Below, piece after piece: positions 33,499 through 46,429 of a stretch of 64,000 bases of DNA. The translations under genes were made by a program, and so were the position numbers. The notes beneath the pieces are model-generated. The model made no database searches, was not told where the DNA came from, and saw only the letters and a program-made list of their open reading frames with translations. The first letter of the stretch is position 1. The number at the start of each line of letters is the position of its first letter. This DNA is from Odobenus rosmarus divergens (Eukaryota > Chordata > Mammalia > Carnivora > Odobenidae), in contig NW_004450276.1 of assembly GCF_000321225.1 (NCBI RefSeq), positions 6,106,071 to 6,170,070 on the forward strand. The letters are read 5' to 3'.

Positions 33499-34699
33499 GG
33501 GAGGAACCCAATTGTTAATGACATATTATTTTAAGTACTGCTGACCTACAATTTCCATTGTTTTATTAGGATTTTCACATAATTGTTGATAAGTGGGTTG
33601 GTCCTACCCTGTCAGGTTTTGATGTCAAAAGACTTTCTTAGACTTTCCTTATAAATACGATTTGAAGGATCTCCCTTTTTTGGTGTTTTGAAACAGTTTA
33701 AACTCTATCCAGCTTGCCTGTTTCTTAAAAATTTTAAAGAATTAACAATGAAACCATGCGAGCCTGGAGATTTTAAGGAGGAAACTCTTATATAACTTTT
33801 TCCAACTGCTTTCATTGTTACTTGTCTGTTCAGATTTGTCTGTCTGCTGATATCCAATATTTTTCACTTATATTTTCAAATGTATTTTTAGGATCTTTTA
33901 ATTTCCAGATATCAATATCTCTTTTCCATTTCTAATATTGTGTGTTTGTTCCTTTTTCCTTTTTAAAAAAAAATTTATGACTACACCAGTCAGTGGTTTA
34001 TCTGGTTTTTGTCTGTTATACTGTCTTCAAAGAATCACCTAAGTTTTGCAAACATACTCTATTTCAGTCTTTTAAATGTATGGTTGGATTTTGTGAGTTT
34101 TTTTCCTTCCCCTATTCTGTAACTTTTTGTATTGGTGAACTTATTCTTCTTTATATGTATTAATATAAGATAAGTATTTAGTAATTATTATTTCATTTTA
34201 CCTTAAGTTGTCTATTACTACTAATTGCCAAATGTATGGTCTTTCTGTATTTGGTTTTATAGGTATGTATGTGTGTGTGTTTTTTTAAATAATTTTGAAG
34301 TTTATAATCTGCTTTTTGGATTATTGTTGTTTGCAATCATTGTAACTTCATTTACTATAATTAACTCTCCATTTCTTGATTTAGCAACTTCAGACTGCAT
34401 CTGTTGAGTACCAGTTACAGAAGAATATAAAAAAAAGATCACAAATAAATCTCTTCCCACTTCCCTTCCTCCCCCTCCATGCTTGATTTTGATTGCTATA
34501 TTACCATTTTTTTACATTGTCAAGGTTTATAACAGTTACATTCTGTAACTATTTTCCATAATTGTTTTGTTTTATTTTATTTTAATGAACTGAGTCTTTA
34601 TCACGTCTTTTTTACTGTGTGGCTTCTCTCTTTACTTCTTGGTTATTTGGCTTTGATTTTGTTCTTGTTTTTTCAAAAAGGTCATGTGGTCCTGGGTTT

Positions 34700-34922
34700 G
34701 GGTTTGTGTGTGTGTGTGTTTTAAGATTTATTTATTTATTTGAGAGAGAGAACTCACATGAGGAGGGGGAGAAGCAAAGGGAGAGGGAAAGAGAGAATCT
34801 CAAGCAGACTCCCCACTAAGCACAGGAGCTGGACATGGGGTTCAATCTCATGACCCTGAGATCATGACCTGAGCCAAAATCAAGAGTCAGAAGCTTATCA
34901 ACTGAGCCACCCAGGCACCCCT
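34700..34922 (-). mobile_element. SINEC with adjoining (GT)n
   Basis: Reverse element at 34720-34922; a (GT)n run (34705-34719) lies between the left duplication and the tail. Duplication GTCCTGGGTTT at 34689-34699 and 34923-34933. Confidence 0.92.
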
Positions 34923-35199
34923 GTCCTGGGTTTATTTGTGATTGAAATTGTCTATGTGTCCATTTCTTGCCTTTATATTTAAATGTCAGCTTGACTGAGA
35001 AAAACATATTTGGATCTTACCTTCTTTTCCTCAGCACTTTACAGACATTAAATAATTCTTAGAGAAGTCTGAGGCTACCCTCTTGTTTTTTTTTTTGATA
35101 TATAATTAATATTCACCTAGATATGTAAAGAATTTTGTCTTAATCAGTGAAATGCATTAGGATATATCTCAGTTTAGCTACTCACATGTCAATTCTTTT

Positions 35200-35386
35200 T
35201 TTTTTTTTTTTAAGATTTTATTTATTAGAGAGAGAAAGAGCATGAGCAGGGGGAGGGGCAGAGGGAGAGGGAGAAGTAGGCTCCCCACTGAGCAGGGAGC
35301 CCGATGTGGGGCTCAATCCCAGGACCCTGGGATCATGACCTGAGCCGAAGACAAATGCTTAACTGACTGAGCCACCCAGGCACCCC
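35200..35386 (-). mobile_element. SINEC
   Basis: Reverse element; duplication TCACATGTCAATTCTTTT at 35182-35199 and 35387-35404, perfect over 18 bases. Confidence 0.95.
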
Positions 35387-35589
35387 TCACATGTCAATTC
35401 TTTTCCAGGAGCAAGATGTTCTAGGTTAATTCCTTCCTCTAATTGGGAAAATTCTCTTCTACTGGTTTTTAGGTACAATGTCTGATCCATTTATTAGTTT
35501 CTCTAATTCCAAGACCCCAATTACCTTTAGTCTAATTAGCCTTTGTCCTTCAAATATTTTAGCTCCTCTTTAAATTGCTTTGTCTTTTT

Positions 35590-35865
35590 TAAAAAATCTA
35601 CAGACCCTGTGACCTCTCTGGAGGTCAATGAGGATGGGGCTGAAAGTTCCAAACCTCTAATTACTTGATCTTTCTGGTGATCAGCTGTCTCTGAGGCTCT
35701 CTAGGGGCGCCAGCCCATGTCACCTCATTAGCATAAACTCATACGTGCTGAAAGGAGCCCATTATGAATAACAATCCTATCTCTGAGGAAATTCCAAAGA
35801 TTTTAGGAGTTCTGTCCCAAGAACCAGGGACAAAGACCAAATATATTTCTTATTGTACCACACCT
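35590..35865 (-). repeat. second copy of the unclassified LTR-like repeat
   Basis: Reverse complement of the first part of 16860-17665: shares the 'TTTATGCTAATGAGG' and 'CTCCTAAAAT.TTTGGAATTTCC' words in the same order and spacing. Confidence 0.65.
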
Positions 35866-36616
35866 CCTGACTGAAACAAGCCCCAAATCAGGCAATATAC
35901 ATGAAACAACAGTTTTCAAGAAATTGGGTAGCAGGTGGGGGAAAAAAAAAGGATGGCGATTCCTGAGAGGCATGAAGTGAGTCTTATGATGGTTCCACTA
36001 CTGCCTGGAGAGAGTTTCCAGGCCTCAGTGCAGGGAGGAAGGACTTAGATGGAGCCCAACAATCTATATGTTGAGGAGACAAAGCAAGGCATTCAAGGAG
36101 TCCGAGGCAGGTAAATTCTCAGGCAGACTAACAGAGAGGAATGCGCAGAAAGAAAACTCTGGAGATCTGCAGAGGGACCCCTTGAGTCTTCAGCTGAGTA
36201 CTGATCTGTTCATGCATGGAGGGAACTACTGAAGGCCATGCGAAGAACACCTAAAAGTATTACAGGGAAAACTCTCTTACATCACACAGGACCAGAGTGG
36301 AAAACCTTCCAATTCAGGGATATTGTGTAGAGTACTTGAAAGTGTTTTGCCTCAGTAGTGGGCTGAAATTATCGCTACAGTAAACACTGCTCTGGTCCTG
36401 CCTAGCAAACCTTATAAGATCCAAAGGGATCAAACTGTTTCCAAGGAACTTAATCTTGTCCTAGAACAAAGATCAAGATTATTTATAGGGATACAAAAAT
36501 ATCTACCATACAAGAAGATAAAATTCACAATGGTTGGAATCCAGCAAAAAAAAATTGCTAGGAATGCAAAGCAGCAGGAAAATATGATGAGAGAAATGAA
36601 GAGAAAAATCACTCAA

Positions 36617-36678
36617 TTGAGAGATCATGACTTGAGCCAAAGGCAGATGCTTAACCGTCTGAACCACATAGGTCCCTC
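36617..36678 (-). mobile_element. SINEC head fragment
   Basis: Only the tRNA-like part, 'GATCATGACTTGAGCCAAAG' to 'ACCACATAGGTCCCT'. Probably a deletion remnant. Confidence 0.8.
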
Positions 36679-36732
36679 AAACTAGAATTTTATACATAGC
36701 AAAGATATCTTTTAAAGATAAAGGCAAAGTGA

Positions 36733-36900
36733 GGCACCTGGGTGGCTGGTTGGTTAAGCATCCAATTCTTGATCTGGGCGCAGGTCATGATTTCAGGGTT
36801 GTGAAATCAAGCCCGGAGTCAGGCTCCACATTCAGCAGGGCGTCTGCTTCTCTCCCTCTCCCTCTGCTCCTCTTCCTGCATGCACACTCTCTCTCTAAAA

Positions 36901-36943
<43 letters not shown>

Positions 36944-36974
36944 ATCTTTTAAAATAATAATAATAATTAAAATA
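36733..36974 (+). mobile_element. SINEC with expanded (AAAT)n tail
   Basis: The tail contains about a dozen AAAT units (36897-36944). Duplication AAGGCAAAGTGA (36721-36732) and AAAGCAAAGTGA (36975-36986). Confidence 0.93.
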
Positions 36975-37959
36975 AAAGCAAAGTGAAGACTTTAAGGACA
37001 TTCAAAAGAAAAAAGAAATCACTAACTGGCCTTTATTACAAGAAATACTAACAGAAATGTTTCAGGCAAGGAGAAAACGATATTAGGTGAAAAACTTCAC
37101 TAAGGAAGAAAGAGCACCATAAATGATAACTATGTGCATAAATAAAACACCCTTTCTTATTATTTAAATAACTTTCAAAGATAATGCACTGTCCAAAGCT
37201 AAAAATAACAATGTATTGTGCGGTTGATGTGTTACCTTTAAGTAAAATATAGAACAATAGCACAAAGGATTTAGGGGGAAAATGGAAACATAATGCTATA
37301 AGGTTCTTTAAACTAAGCATGAAGTGGCATAGTATTTAACAGCAGACTCTTATAAGTTAAAGATGTATACTACGAACCATAAAGCAGTGTCTAAAACAAT
37401 ACAACAAATTATAGCTATCTAGCCAACAAAGGAGATAAAATAGAATTTTATCCATTTAAGGAAGAAAAAATACCAGTTCTACCAAATACTCAAATGATTT
37501 TAAATAGAACAAGAGATAAAGGGGAGCAGAGAACAGATGGAACAGAAACAAAAGCAAAATGAACCAAATTATATCAATAAATATAATTCTCTAACCACCC
37601 AAATTAAAAGGAAAAGATTGTTAAGTGAAATTTAAAGAACAAGACCCAACTATGTACAACCTAAAAAAAAAAAAAACAACAACAACCCACTTTAAACACA
37701 GTGACACAACTAGGTTAAAAGTAAAAGGGTGGGAAAGATATACTAACACTAATTAAAACTGTCTCCAGTAAGATCAGACAGAGGAAATTTTAGAGCAAAG
37801 AATATTTCCAGGAATAAAGAGGGTTTTATCATAATAAGGGCATCCATGCAGTAATAGGACATAAAAATCCTGAGTGTTTGCACACCTAATAAAAAAATAC
37901 AAAATACATGAAACAAAAACTGATAGAAGGCAAAACCACATTTAAAATGGGAGTTTTCA

Positions 37960-38178
37960 GGGCGCCTGGGTGGCTCAGTTGGTTAAGCATCTCCCTTCAG
38001 CTCAGGTCATGATCCCAGAGTCCTGGGATCGAGTCCTGATCAATGCGGTGGGAGTCTGCTTCTCCCTCTGTCCCTCCCCCCTTCTTGTGTGTGCTGTCTC
38101 TCAATCTCTCTCTCTCCCTTTGTTTCATGTACGTGCACATGCAAAAATAAAGAAAATCTTTAAAAAATATTTTAAAAA
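37960..38178 (+). mobile_element. SINEC in L1 ORF2
   Basis: Duplication GGGAGTTTTCA at 37949-37959 and 38179-38189. Confidence 0.94.
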
Positions 38179-38484
38179 GGGAGTTTTCAACACTCCTCTC
38201 TCTATAATGGATAGAACAAGTAGACAAAATTGGAAAGGATGTCGAGAACTTGAACAATACAATCAACCAAACTGACTGAACTGATATAAAACATCTAACA
38301 AGCAAAGAATACAAATTCTTATCAAGTGCACATGGAACATATACCAAGATAATACCTATTTGGAGTCATAAAAGAAGTCTTGACAAACTTGGAAGTTTAT
38401 GTCATGCAAAATATGACTTCTGACCACAATCTATGAAAACTAAATACCAAAAACAATATAAGCATAAAGTGCAATGATATTTGT

Positions 38485-38870
38485 CAATTAAAAGGAATGA
38501 AATACTGACACCTTGCACACCATGGATGAATCTCAAAAACGTTATGCTACATGAAGATGCCAGTCACAAAGACTAGGCATTGTAGCATTCCATTTATATG
38601 AAATGTCCAAAATAAGCAAATCCACAAAGAAAGAAAGATTTGTAATTGTCCTAGGCTAGGGACGTAGGCCAGAGGGCTGGAGAAGGTTGGGGAGTGACCA
38701 CTAATGGGTATAAGGTCTCTTTTGGGAGTAGTAAAAATGCTCTAAAATTAGATCGTGGGGATGACTGCACAGCTCTGTGAATATGCCCAAAACACTTAAT
38801 TTTACACGTTAAATGGGTGAAATTTATGGCATAAGTTATAACAATATAGACCTGTATTTTTTAAATCCCC
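38485..38870 (+). mobile_element. L1 3' end of another old subfamily
   Basis: 'CATTCCATTTATATGAAATG', 'GTGACCACTAATGGGTATAA' and 'GGGTGAAATTTATGGCATAA' are typical of old L1 3' UTRs. It lies between endonuclease- and RT-region pieces of the surrounding L1, so it is a separate insertion. Confidence 0.82.
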
Positions 38871-39824
38871 AAATATTTTGAAATTAAATAACATACTTCT
38901 AAATAATCCATGGATCAAAAAAATCAGAGGAAGGTAGAAAAGTATTTTGAATTGGATGAAAATTAAAACACAACATACAGCTAATGCAGTACTTAGAAGG
39001 AAATTTATTGCATTAAAAAACCTACTTTAGAAATGAAGAAGTTCTCAAAATGACCTAGCTTCTACCCTAAAAAATAGAAAAAGAACAGTCAATGAAACTC
39101 AAAGTAAGCAGAAGAAAGGAAACAAAATTCGGAGAAGAAATCAATGAATTAAAAAACAGAAAATTAGAGAAAAATGCATCCAGAGTTCAATGTTTTTAAA
39201 GACCTTTGAGAAGATCCATAAAATTGATAAAACCCTAACCATACCAATTGGGGGAAAACAGAGAAAACATAAATTTCCTGTATAAGGAATGAGAAAGTGA
39301 CATCTCTATAGATTCTACAGACACTAAAAGGATAATTAGAGAATATTATAAACAAGTTTATGCTAGTAAATTCAAGAATGTAGATAAAATAGACATTTAT
39401 TGGAAGACACAAATAACCAAAACTTACTAAAGAAGCAGCTAACATGAACAGCCCTGTATCTATTTTTAGTAGTTAAAAACCCCACAAAGAAAACAACAGA
39501 ACCAGATGGCTTCATTGGTGAATCCTACCAAATATTTAAGGACAAAACATACCATTCTAGAAAAGCTCTTCTAAGAAACTGAATAGAAGGGAATACTCCC
39601 CAACTCTTTCTATGAGGCCAGAATTACTCTGTAACCAAAAACAAAGACATTACAAAAAATAAAAAAAAATACAGACCAATATCTCTCATGAACATAGATG
39701 CAAAATTCTCAAGAAAATTTTAGCAAATCAAATCTAGTAATATATTAAGAAGAAAACACATCAAGATGAAGTGGGTTTATTCCAGAATGGTGGGGTCAAT
39801 TTAAAATCTAAAAATCAAACAATG

Positions 39825-40023
39825 CGGGGTGCCTGGGTGGCTCAGTTGTTAAGCGCCTACCTTCATGTTATTAAGCGTCATGATCCCAGGGTCCTGGGGT
39901 CGAGTCCCATATCCGGCTCCCTGCTCAGCGGGAAGCCTGCTTCTCCCTCTCCCACTCCCCCTGCTTGTGTTCCCTCTCTCACTGTGTCTCTTTCTGTCAA
40001 AAAATAAATTTAAAAAAATCTTT
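39825..40023 (+). mobile_element. SINEC in L1 ORF2
   Basis: Contains a small internal duplication around 'TTAAGCG' in the tRNA-like part. Duplication AAAATCAAACAATG at 39811-39824 and 40025-40038. Confidence 0.94.
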
Positions 40024-40784
40024 AAAAATCAAACAATGTAATTTATCCGCTTAATAGACTAAAAAAGAAAACCTATATGATTATCTCAAATGACCCAGAA
40101 AAGGCATTTGATAAAATCTAACATTGATACTTGATAAAAAACTCTCAGCAAACTAGGGATAAAAAGAAACTTCTACATACTGGTAAAGATCATTTATAAA
40201 AAACTAGAGCTAACATACTTAATGGTAGAGGACTAAGTCTTTCCTTCTTAAGCTCAGGAAGAAAACAGTGATACTCACTAATACCACTTCTATTCAACCT
40301 TGTACTAGAGTTCTAGTTTCCAACCAGTGCCAAAAGGGGAAAACAAATTGATCATCCAGATTGGGAAAAAAGATTTGAAATTTTAAAAAATGAGAATAGC
40401 ATCAAAAGTCTGATTTTAAAAAAAAAAATGTGTCAACCTGTTGCCTGAAAACTACAAAACATCACTGAGAGAAAATTTTTAAAGTAATTTTAAAAAGTAA
40501 ATAACTGAAAAGATATACTGTATTCTTAACCTGGATAAGTCAATATTAAGTTACCAATTCTCAACTCAATTAATGCATTCAAACTCAAAATCCCAATAGG
40601 CTTTTTCTCTGTTGTTGTAGAAGTTGACAAGCTGATTCTTGGAAAGGCCAGAAATCTAGAATAGCCAAAATGACATTGAAAAAGAATGACAAAGTTGGAG
40701 AATGTATATGACTTGACTTCAAGACTCATTTTGAGGCAAAGTAATTGAGACAGTGTGTCACTGTCATCCACATAGGCAAGTAGA

Positions 40785-41058
40785 TTGGGGTGCCTGGGTG
40801 GCTCAGTCGGTTAAGCTTCCAACTCTTGATTTTGACTCAGGTCATGATCCCGGGGTCATGATCTCAAGGTCATGAGATTAAGCCCTGTGTCGGGCTTCTG
40901 ACTCAGCTCAGATTCTGCTTGTCCCTCTCCCTCCGATCCTCAACGCCTTCCCCCCATCCCTCCCGCCTCTCACATGCACACCCTCTCCCTCTTTCTTTCT
41001 CTCTCTCTCTCAAATAAATAAATAAATAAAATCTTTTAGAAATAAATAAATAAAAATT
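40785..41058 (+). mobile_element. SINEC, long variant
   Basis: 'CAACTCTTGATTTTGACTCA' variant with a repeated GGTCATGA unit (40840-40875) and a long CT-rich middle, (AAAT)n tail. Confidence 0.9.
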
Positions 41059-41059
41059 A

Positions 41060-42338
41060 ATTACTGGTTCGATGAGATACTACCCCATGGTAAAGCCCAG
41101 ATTCGTTAACCTCAGATGGTCATTTTTTCCCCTCAGGAAAATACACTGCATTGATGGATTTATAAGTAGTGAAAGCTATTATTGAGGGCATTTGGAATAC
41201 TATATTCTATGACATGTAGGGAAACAAAGTGTATTACTGAAGTCCAAAGCTAAGATACAACTTTAAAAATGTGTTTCAAAAGAACATTTAAGAGTGTCAG
41301 TAAAAGAAATTAAAAGAACTAGGTAAGTCTGGAAGACTGTGAGTATGGAAATGCCTGTTAAAGGTACTTTACACTCTCGGTTTGGCAGAAACAGGAGAAC
41401 CAGACTGAACCTTGTGCTTAGAATAACAATTACAAGATAATGAGGAGGAAATTTATCCTCTTTGACTACAACCTCCCTGTATGTAGGAACAAAGAATTCC
41501 AAGAAAGATTTCTCTGACTGAGAGTTGAAGATCTTCATGATGCCTGAATGGAGTTTTAAAACAAAGAAAGCAAAGCTGAACTCGAAAACAAAACAGCCTG
41601 TTTTGTGGTAGCATGCAAATCAGGTTGGGTCATAGGCTCAATATGATACAGGCTTTTCTACCACATTCATCATTAGTTGGCTCATGTATGGATTCAACCA
41701 ATCAATATGCATTGAGCATCCACTGAGCACCAACACTTGGCCAGGTGCTCCTCAAAATTCCGATCTAAAATTAGAAAGTCGCCTCTACTTTTATCATCTT
41801 CTCTGAATGATCACTTTGATTTCTTGCCATAATTGAGCCATAGCTGTACCCTGGCGATACCATGTCTTCTGCAGTCCTCTGCAGGGGAGAATCCCCCTAA
41901 CCATCCTCCATCCCAGTTATTGCCACTCCCAGCACCCAGCACAAAATTTCCTCTCCTTTTTGTTAAAATTCTTCTCCTCTAAGTATGAACCATCTGCTTA
42001 TACCTCCCCCCCCCCAATTCCACCCCCCACAGCATTATCTACTTCTTGCCATTCATGAAAGACTATGCGCTTGGCTCAGGCTTCCTCCATCCCCACTCCT
42101 GTCATCATCCTGAGTCACTTCGACACAAGCTTGGGTGACCCATCAACTAGTCATTCAATTCCTTGAATGCTTCCTCTTCTGTGAATTCTCCTTTTCCACA
42201 TCAACACCCACCACCAAGTCACACCTGGATCAGGAATGGCATCACCTCAATAACACTAATTCAATAATGCTAACCCCTTCCAGCCACAACTTTCTGTCCT
42301 TCTTGTTCAATTACTCAGAGTAAGACAGTTTTTGACTT
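41060..42338. other. no gene recognised
   Basis: Low-copy sequence. A short reverse L2-like stretch ('TGCATTGAGCATCCACTGAG', about 41690-41745) and a C-rich run (42007-42031) are the only features seen. Confidence 0.45.
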
Positions 42339-42420
42339 TGCTTCTTTCCTTCCTTTTTCCCTTTTTTTCTCTTTTTCTCCCTTTTTTTTCTTTTTCTCTC
42401 TCTTTTCTTTTTATCTTTTT
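42339..42420 (+). repeat. polypyrimidine (TTTC)n-like tract
   Basis: About 80 bases of almost pure C/T. Confidence 0.9.
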
Positions 42421-42534
42421 AACTGATACTCCTCCACTTTCTAGACATCACTTGTCTCCTGTACTCACCTCCTCCATTCATTTTTAAATTAAATATTGTG
42501 TTTAAACACCTTCCTAAATCTCACATTATTTCTA

Positions 42535-42700
42535 ATTTTTCTGTAGGCTTTTTGGGGTCCCTATGTATGTCATCTGCAAATAATTTTTTTCAGATTCCTT
42601 ACTTACCAATTTTTGTGCTCATAATTTATTTTTCTTATTCTATTGTTTTATGGAGGACATATAGTAAAATGAATGGGTATGATGTACTGATACAGTTTCT
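42535..42700 (-). mobile_element. L1 ORF2 fragment
   Basis: Reverse RT-region words: 'GTATGTCATCTGCAAATAAT', the complement of the FADD catalytic region, then 'TCCTTACTTACCAATTTTTG'. Confidence 0.7.
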
Positions 42701-42724
42701 CTGCAAATCTAATCCAAATATTGC

Positions 42725-43406
42725 ACTTCTCTCAATCTCCAAGGCCAATTCCCTATTCCAAGCCACCATTCTTTCACTTGATCAACTCATCTGGTCTCCA
42801 AAATGAATTCCCAAAGTTCTGTTCCCCTCCATTCCTTCTACTCTTAACAGCCAGAGTGATCTAAAAACACATTTAGGTTATGTCCTTGTTTTGCCTTAAA
42901 CCTTCCACTAGTTTATAATTATACCTAGAATAATATCCAAAGCTCTAACAGATTCTTCCTCTTCCATCTCTTCTTTTCTCATATACTAGACTTTACTCAT
43001 AGTATTTTTTTTTATTTCCAGAAGACAGTAATGCTTTCCTGCCACAAGTCCTTCTTAGTGGCTGTTCCTTCTGTCTAGAATCCTCTTTGCCTCAAACTTT
43101 GTCTAGAGAACTCCTACTCAACCTGTAGGTCTCAAAATTCTCCCACAGAAGCCCTCTCATGACTCCAGAAATTTCATCAGCTCTCTCTTTTTTTTAATAT
43201 TTCATTTAACTCTTCATTTTTCTTTCAAAGCACTTACCACTTTATGTAATTATACATGTTTATTTGTGTGGCTACTTAATACATGTCTCTCCCATTATAC
43301 TAAAAGCTCTCTGTGTTTATCCCATCATCCCTAGCCTATGGCATTTTGCCCAGAAAATTGTGTGCTCTTAATAAATATTTATTGAATGAATAAATGGATG
43401 AATGAG
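42725..43406 (+). mobile_element. L2 element, 3' part
   Basis: Follows L2 through 'CAGCCAGAGTGATCTAAAAA', 'CTGTTCCTTCTGTCTAGAAT', 'GAACTCCTACTCAACCTG' to the terminal 'AATAAATATTTATTGAATGA'. A good long match for this ancient family. Confidence 0.82.
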
Positions 43407-43842
43407 GATATAAAGATGAATAAGACACAATCCTGGCTCAGAAAATGCATTCACAAATCTTTCCTTCCAGTCTTAATGATTTGTTTTCCTTACCAGGGTT
43501 AGAAATGGCAATAAGGAGCTAGATGACATCCAAGATCCCGACTTTATATTCCTTCGTGAGAGGACCTTGTTAGGTCAGAAATTGACTAATATAAGCAATT
43601 ATAGCAGCCTGAATCTAGGCCTGAAAATGGCAGGAGAAGCAGGATAAATTGGGACAAGAAACTAAATACAGATTTTATTCATTACACACCCAAATCCAGA
43701 AGCTAGGACAGCTAAAATACCCATGATTAAAATTTTATTAGTTTGAATTTAGACTTAAACAATTCAATACTTATAACATATTCCTTTTCATACATTTGTT
43801 ATTTCTCCCTTAATTTCTCTGTATAAGTATTTTTTAAATAGT
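43407..43842. other. no gene or repeat recognised
   Basis: AT-rich spacer before the next L1. Confidence 0.4.
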
Positions 43843-44516
43843 TTTATATTTAGAAACAAAAGAAAAAATAAACTATTGGTACTACACCAAAATAAAAAGC
43901 TTTTGAAACAGTGAAAGAAACCATCAACAAAACAAAAAGACAACCTACTGAATGGGAGAAGATATTTGCAAATGATATATCCATCTGACAAGGGGTTGAT
44001 ATCCAAACTACATAAAGAACTTATTCAACTCAACACCAAAAATTAATCTGATTAAAAATAGGCAGAGGACATGAGTAGACATTTTTCCAAAGAAGACATA
44101 CAGACGGCCAACACACACATGAGAAGATGCTCAACATCGCTCATCATCAGGAAAATGAAAATCAAAACCACAATAAGATATCACCTCACACCTGTCAGAA
44201 TGGCTAATAAAAAGACAAGAAATAACAAATGTTGGCAAAGATGTGGAGAAAAAGAAGCTCTCATGCACTGTTGGTGGGAATATAAATTGGTGCAGCCACT
44301 ATGGAAAACAGTATGGAGGTTCCTCAGGAGGTTAAAGATAGAAATACCATACAATCCAGTAATTCCACTACTGGGCATTTACCTAAAGAAAACAAAAACA
44401 CTAATTCGAAAAGATAGATGCATCCCTGTGTAATTGGAGCATCATTTACAATAGCCAAGATATGGAAGCCACTTAAGTGTCCATCAATAGACGAATGGAT
44501 ATAGAAGATGTGGTGT

Positions 44517-44538
44517 ACACACACACACACACACACAC
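44517..44538 (+). repeat. (AC)n run at a microinversion breakpoint
   Basis: Eleven AC units directly before the inverted L1 segment. Confidence 0.9.
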
Positions 44539-44625
44539 CCTCTAGGTCCATTTATATTGTCAAAAATTGGCAAGATTTCATTCTTTTTATGGTTGAATAA
44601 TATTCCATCTCGTATATATATATAT
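44539..44625 (-). other. inverted segment within the L1
   Basis: Reads as antisense L1 ('TTGGCAAGATTTCATTCTTT', 'GAATAATATTCCATC', then TATATA). Its reverse complement fits exactly between the sense sequence ending GAAGATGTGGTGTAC and the sense sequence starting GGTATTATGCTAAG. Confidence 0.9.
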
Positions 44626-45055
44626 GGGTATTATGCTAAGTGAAATAAGTCAGACAAAAAAAGAAAAACACCGTATGATGATTTCACTCATAGGTAGAAT
44701 CTAAAAAACATAACAACTGAACAAGCAAACCAAAAAAGCAGAAACAGATCCATAAGTACAGAGAACAAACTGGTAGTTGCCAGAAGGCAGAGGGGGCGGA
44801 TAAGAGTAAAACAGATGAGCAAAACAGGAGTGGGAGGTCCAGGCTTCCAGTAATGGGATGAATAAATCACAAGGAGGAGAGGTAGAGCATAGGGAATACA
44901 GTGAGTGGTACTGTAAGAGTGTTGCATGGTAGCAGATGGTAGCTACATTGTGGCGAGCAGAGTATAATGTATAAACTTGTCGAATCACTTATGTTGTGCA
45001 CCTGAAACCTATGTAACATTATGTGTCATCTATACTTCAATTAAAAACAATTTTT

Positions 45056-45480
45056 TCAAATAGTGTTGTATTCTGTACTAAGGGAAAGATCCAGGCTTTT
45101 GCCCAGAGGAAATACAGGTGGTAACAACTGTTAGCTTCCAAAGTCAGAAGCAGCCAAGGTTACTTGAAAAGAAATGTGGAGTCCCACATGTTTGAATGCA
45201 GGCTGAATGGCAATGTTGGTTCCTTAGCAGAGTCCATCTTTCTTCCAGTCTTAGGTGATAAGCCATCCCTGCTCACGTTCAAGGTTCTCTGCATTTGTGT
45301 CCTGAAGCTAATCCTCTCCTTCCTCCTCTGAGACCTTCACCTTACACTTTAGCCTTGTTTTCTTTCTCTATTACAAACATCCTTTAGAGTTACAAATACG
45401 CTTTTTTCTTCTTTCCTTGACTTCACATTATCCCTTAGCTATAATTTATATTTTCCTTTCTCATTAAAGCCTCTGCATTT
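45056..45480. other. no gene or repeat recognised
   Basis: No sustained frame or known family. Confidence 0.4.
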
Positions 45481-46290
45481 TCATACTTCCCACTTCTTAA
45501 CTCACTGTAATCTGGCTTCTGCTCCACCACACAAAAGAATTCCTCTAGAATTACTTATTATCTGACAAATCCAAAGAGCATGTTTTGGTCTTTGTCCAGC
45601 AGTGTGATAGTAAATGTTGAACAACCACCGTCTCAGAGCAGGGGTCAGGTAGCAGGCTGACCGGCTATAGTGTATTAAACTTTCAGTGGTACAAATACAT
45701 TCACCATGGCTCATTTCAGCTACTAACTTGGCATCAACTGGCTTCCAAAACAGCTAACATTGGCTCTATGAGCTATTACAAGCCTGCTAAAACCCTCTGT
45801 TATATGGGAATCTGCTGATCATTCCTTCTTACTTCAACTTCCCACTCTCATATTCCATGATACTACTGCCTTTGAGACCCCTCCTACATTTTTGACCACT
45901 TCTTGCCTGTTATGTTCTTGACACTTCTTTCTTCTCTTGCTTAAGAGTTGAGGTTCCCTGGGGTCTGTGCTCTGTTCAGTATTGTTTTTTCTCAAAAAAT
46001 TTTCCTGGTGAAATCAAATAAATATGCTTTATAGTTTCAAACATATATCTTTTACACAAAAGCTCTATCTTAACTGCCTGATGAATGTTTCTACCTGATG
46101 GTTAGAAACTTACATAAAACCCAAAATGTTATAATCCTTCCTATAATCTGGTTTCAATACCTCTACTTAATCAGTAAAGCACTGCTTCATCTCTTCAATA
46201 ATTCTTAAATTTATCTCTGCTTCTCCATCCCCATCATGTCTATTATTTCCAAGAGCTGGAATCAACTATAAAGCAATCTATAAGATTCAA
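45480..46290 (+). mobile_element. possible degraded L2
   Basis: 'TGTAATCTGGCTTCTGCTCC' and the CT-rich stretch 45820-46000 resemble the middle of L2 ORF2, but long parts do not match. Treat as tentative. Confidence 0.35.
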
Positions 46291-46429
46291 AGTTAACGAT
46301 GTCCTTCTCCAGTGTCAGATTGTTCAGGGTGGGTCACCACCGACCAGTAACATTTCTCAAGATGTGTATTGTGTTCTAAAGGGGAAAAAAGAGGTTTTGT
46401 GGCCAAATAAATCTCGGAGTCACTGAATT

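Larger units (their letters stand above)
32640..35590 (-). mobile_element. old L1, RT region back to ORF1, reverse strand
   Basis: Starts in RT-region sequence, continues through antisense ORF2 (to about 34100) and, less certainly, ORF1-like sequence (34440-35590, e.g. 'AATTCCAAGACCCCAATTAC'). Interrupted by a younger L1 end at 32810-33498 and SINEs at 34700 and 35200. Confidence 0.6.
35880..40780 (+). mobile_element. old L1, 5' region through ORF2
   Basis: 5' UTR and ORF1 (35880-37130), then ORF2 endonuclease (37600-38430) and RT (38880-40780) pieces in order, e.g. 'AACCCTAACCATACCAATTG' and 'AAAGGCATTTGATAAAATCT'. No open frame is long enough to matter. Carries four SINEs, a SINE scrap and an L1 3' end. 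Confidence 0.7.
43843..45055 (+). mobile_element. 5'-truncated L1 with an internal microinversion
   Basis: The last third of ORF2 and the 3' UTR, ending 'ATGTAACATTATGTGTCATC' and an A-rich tail. A 120-codon open stretch, 44071-44433, encodes the C-terminal region ([38 protein letters not shown]) with the cysteine-rich motif recognisable. The segment 44539-44625 is inverted in place. Confidence 0.9.

Noticed and set aside
36897..36944. Regularly spaced short repeats considered as a CRISPR-like array
   Set aside because: Simple (AAAT)n expansion in a SINE tail; no spacers.
37997..38347. 116-codon minus-strand frame
   Set aside because: Mostly antisense SINE sequence.
44071..44433. 120-codon frame with Cys and Trp residues resembling a small zinc-binding protein
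   Set aside because: It is the C-terminal cysteine-rich part of a truncated L1 ORF2.
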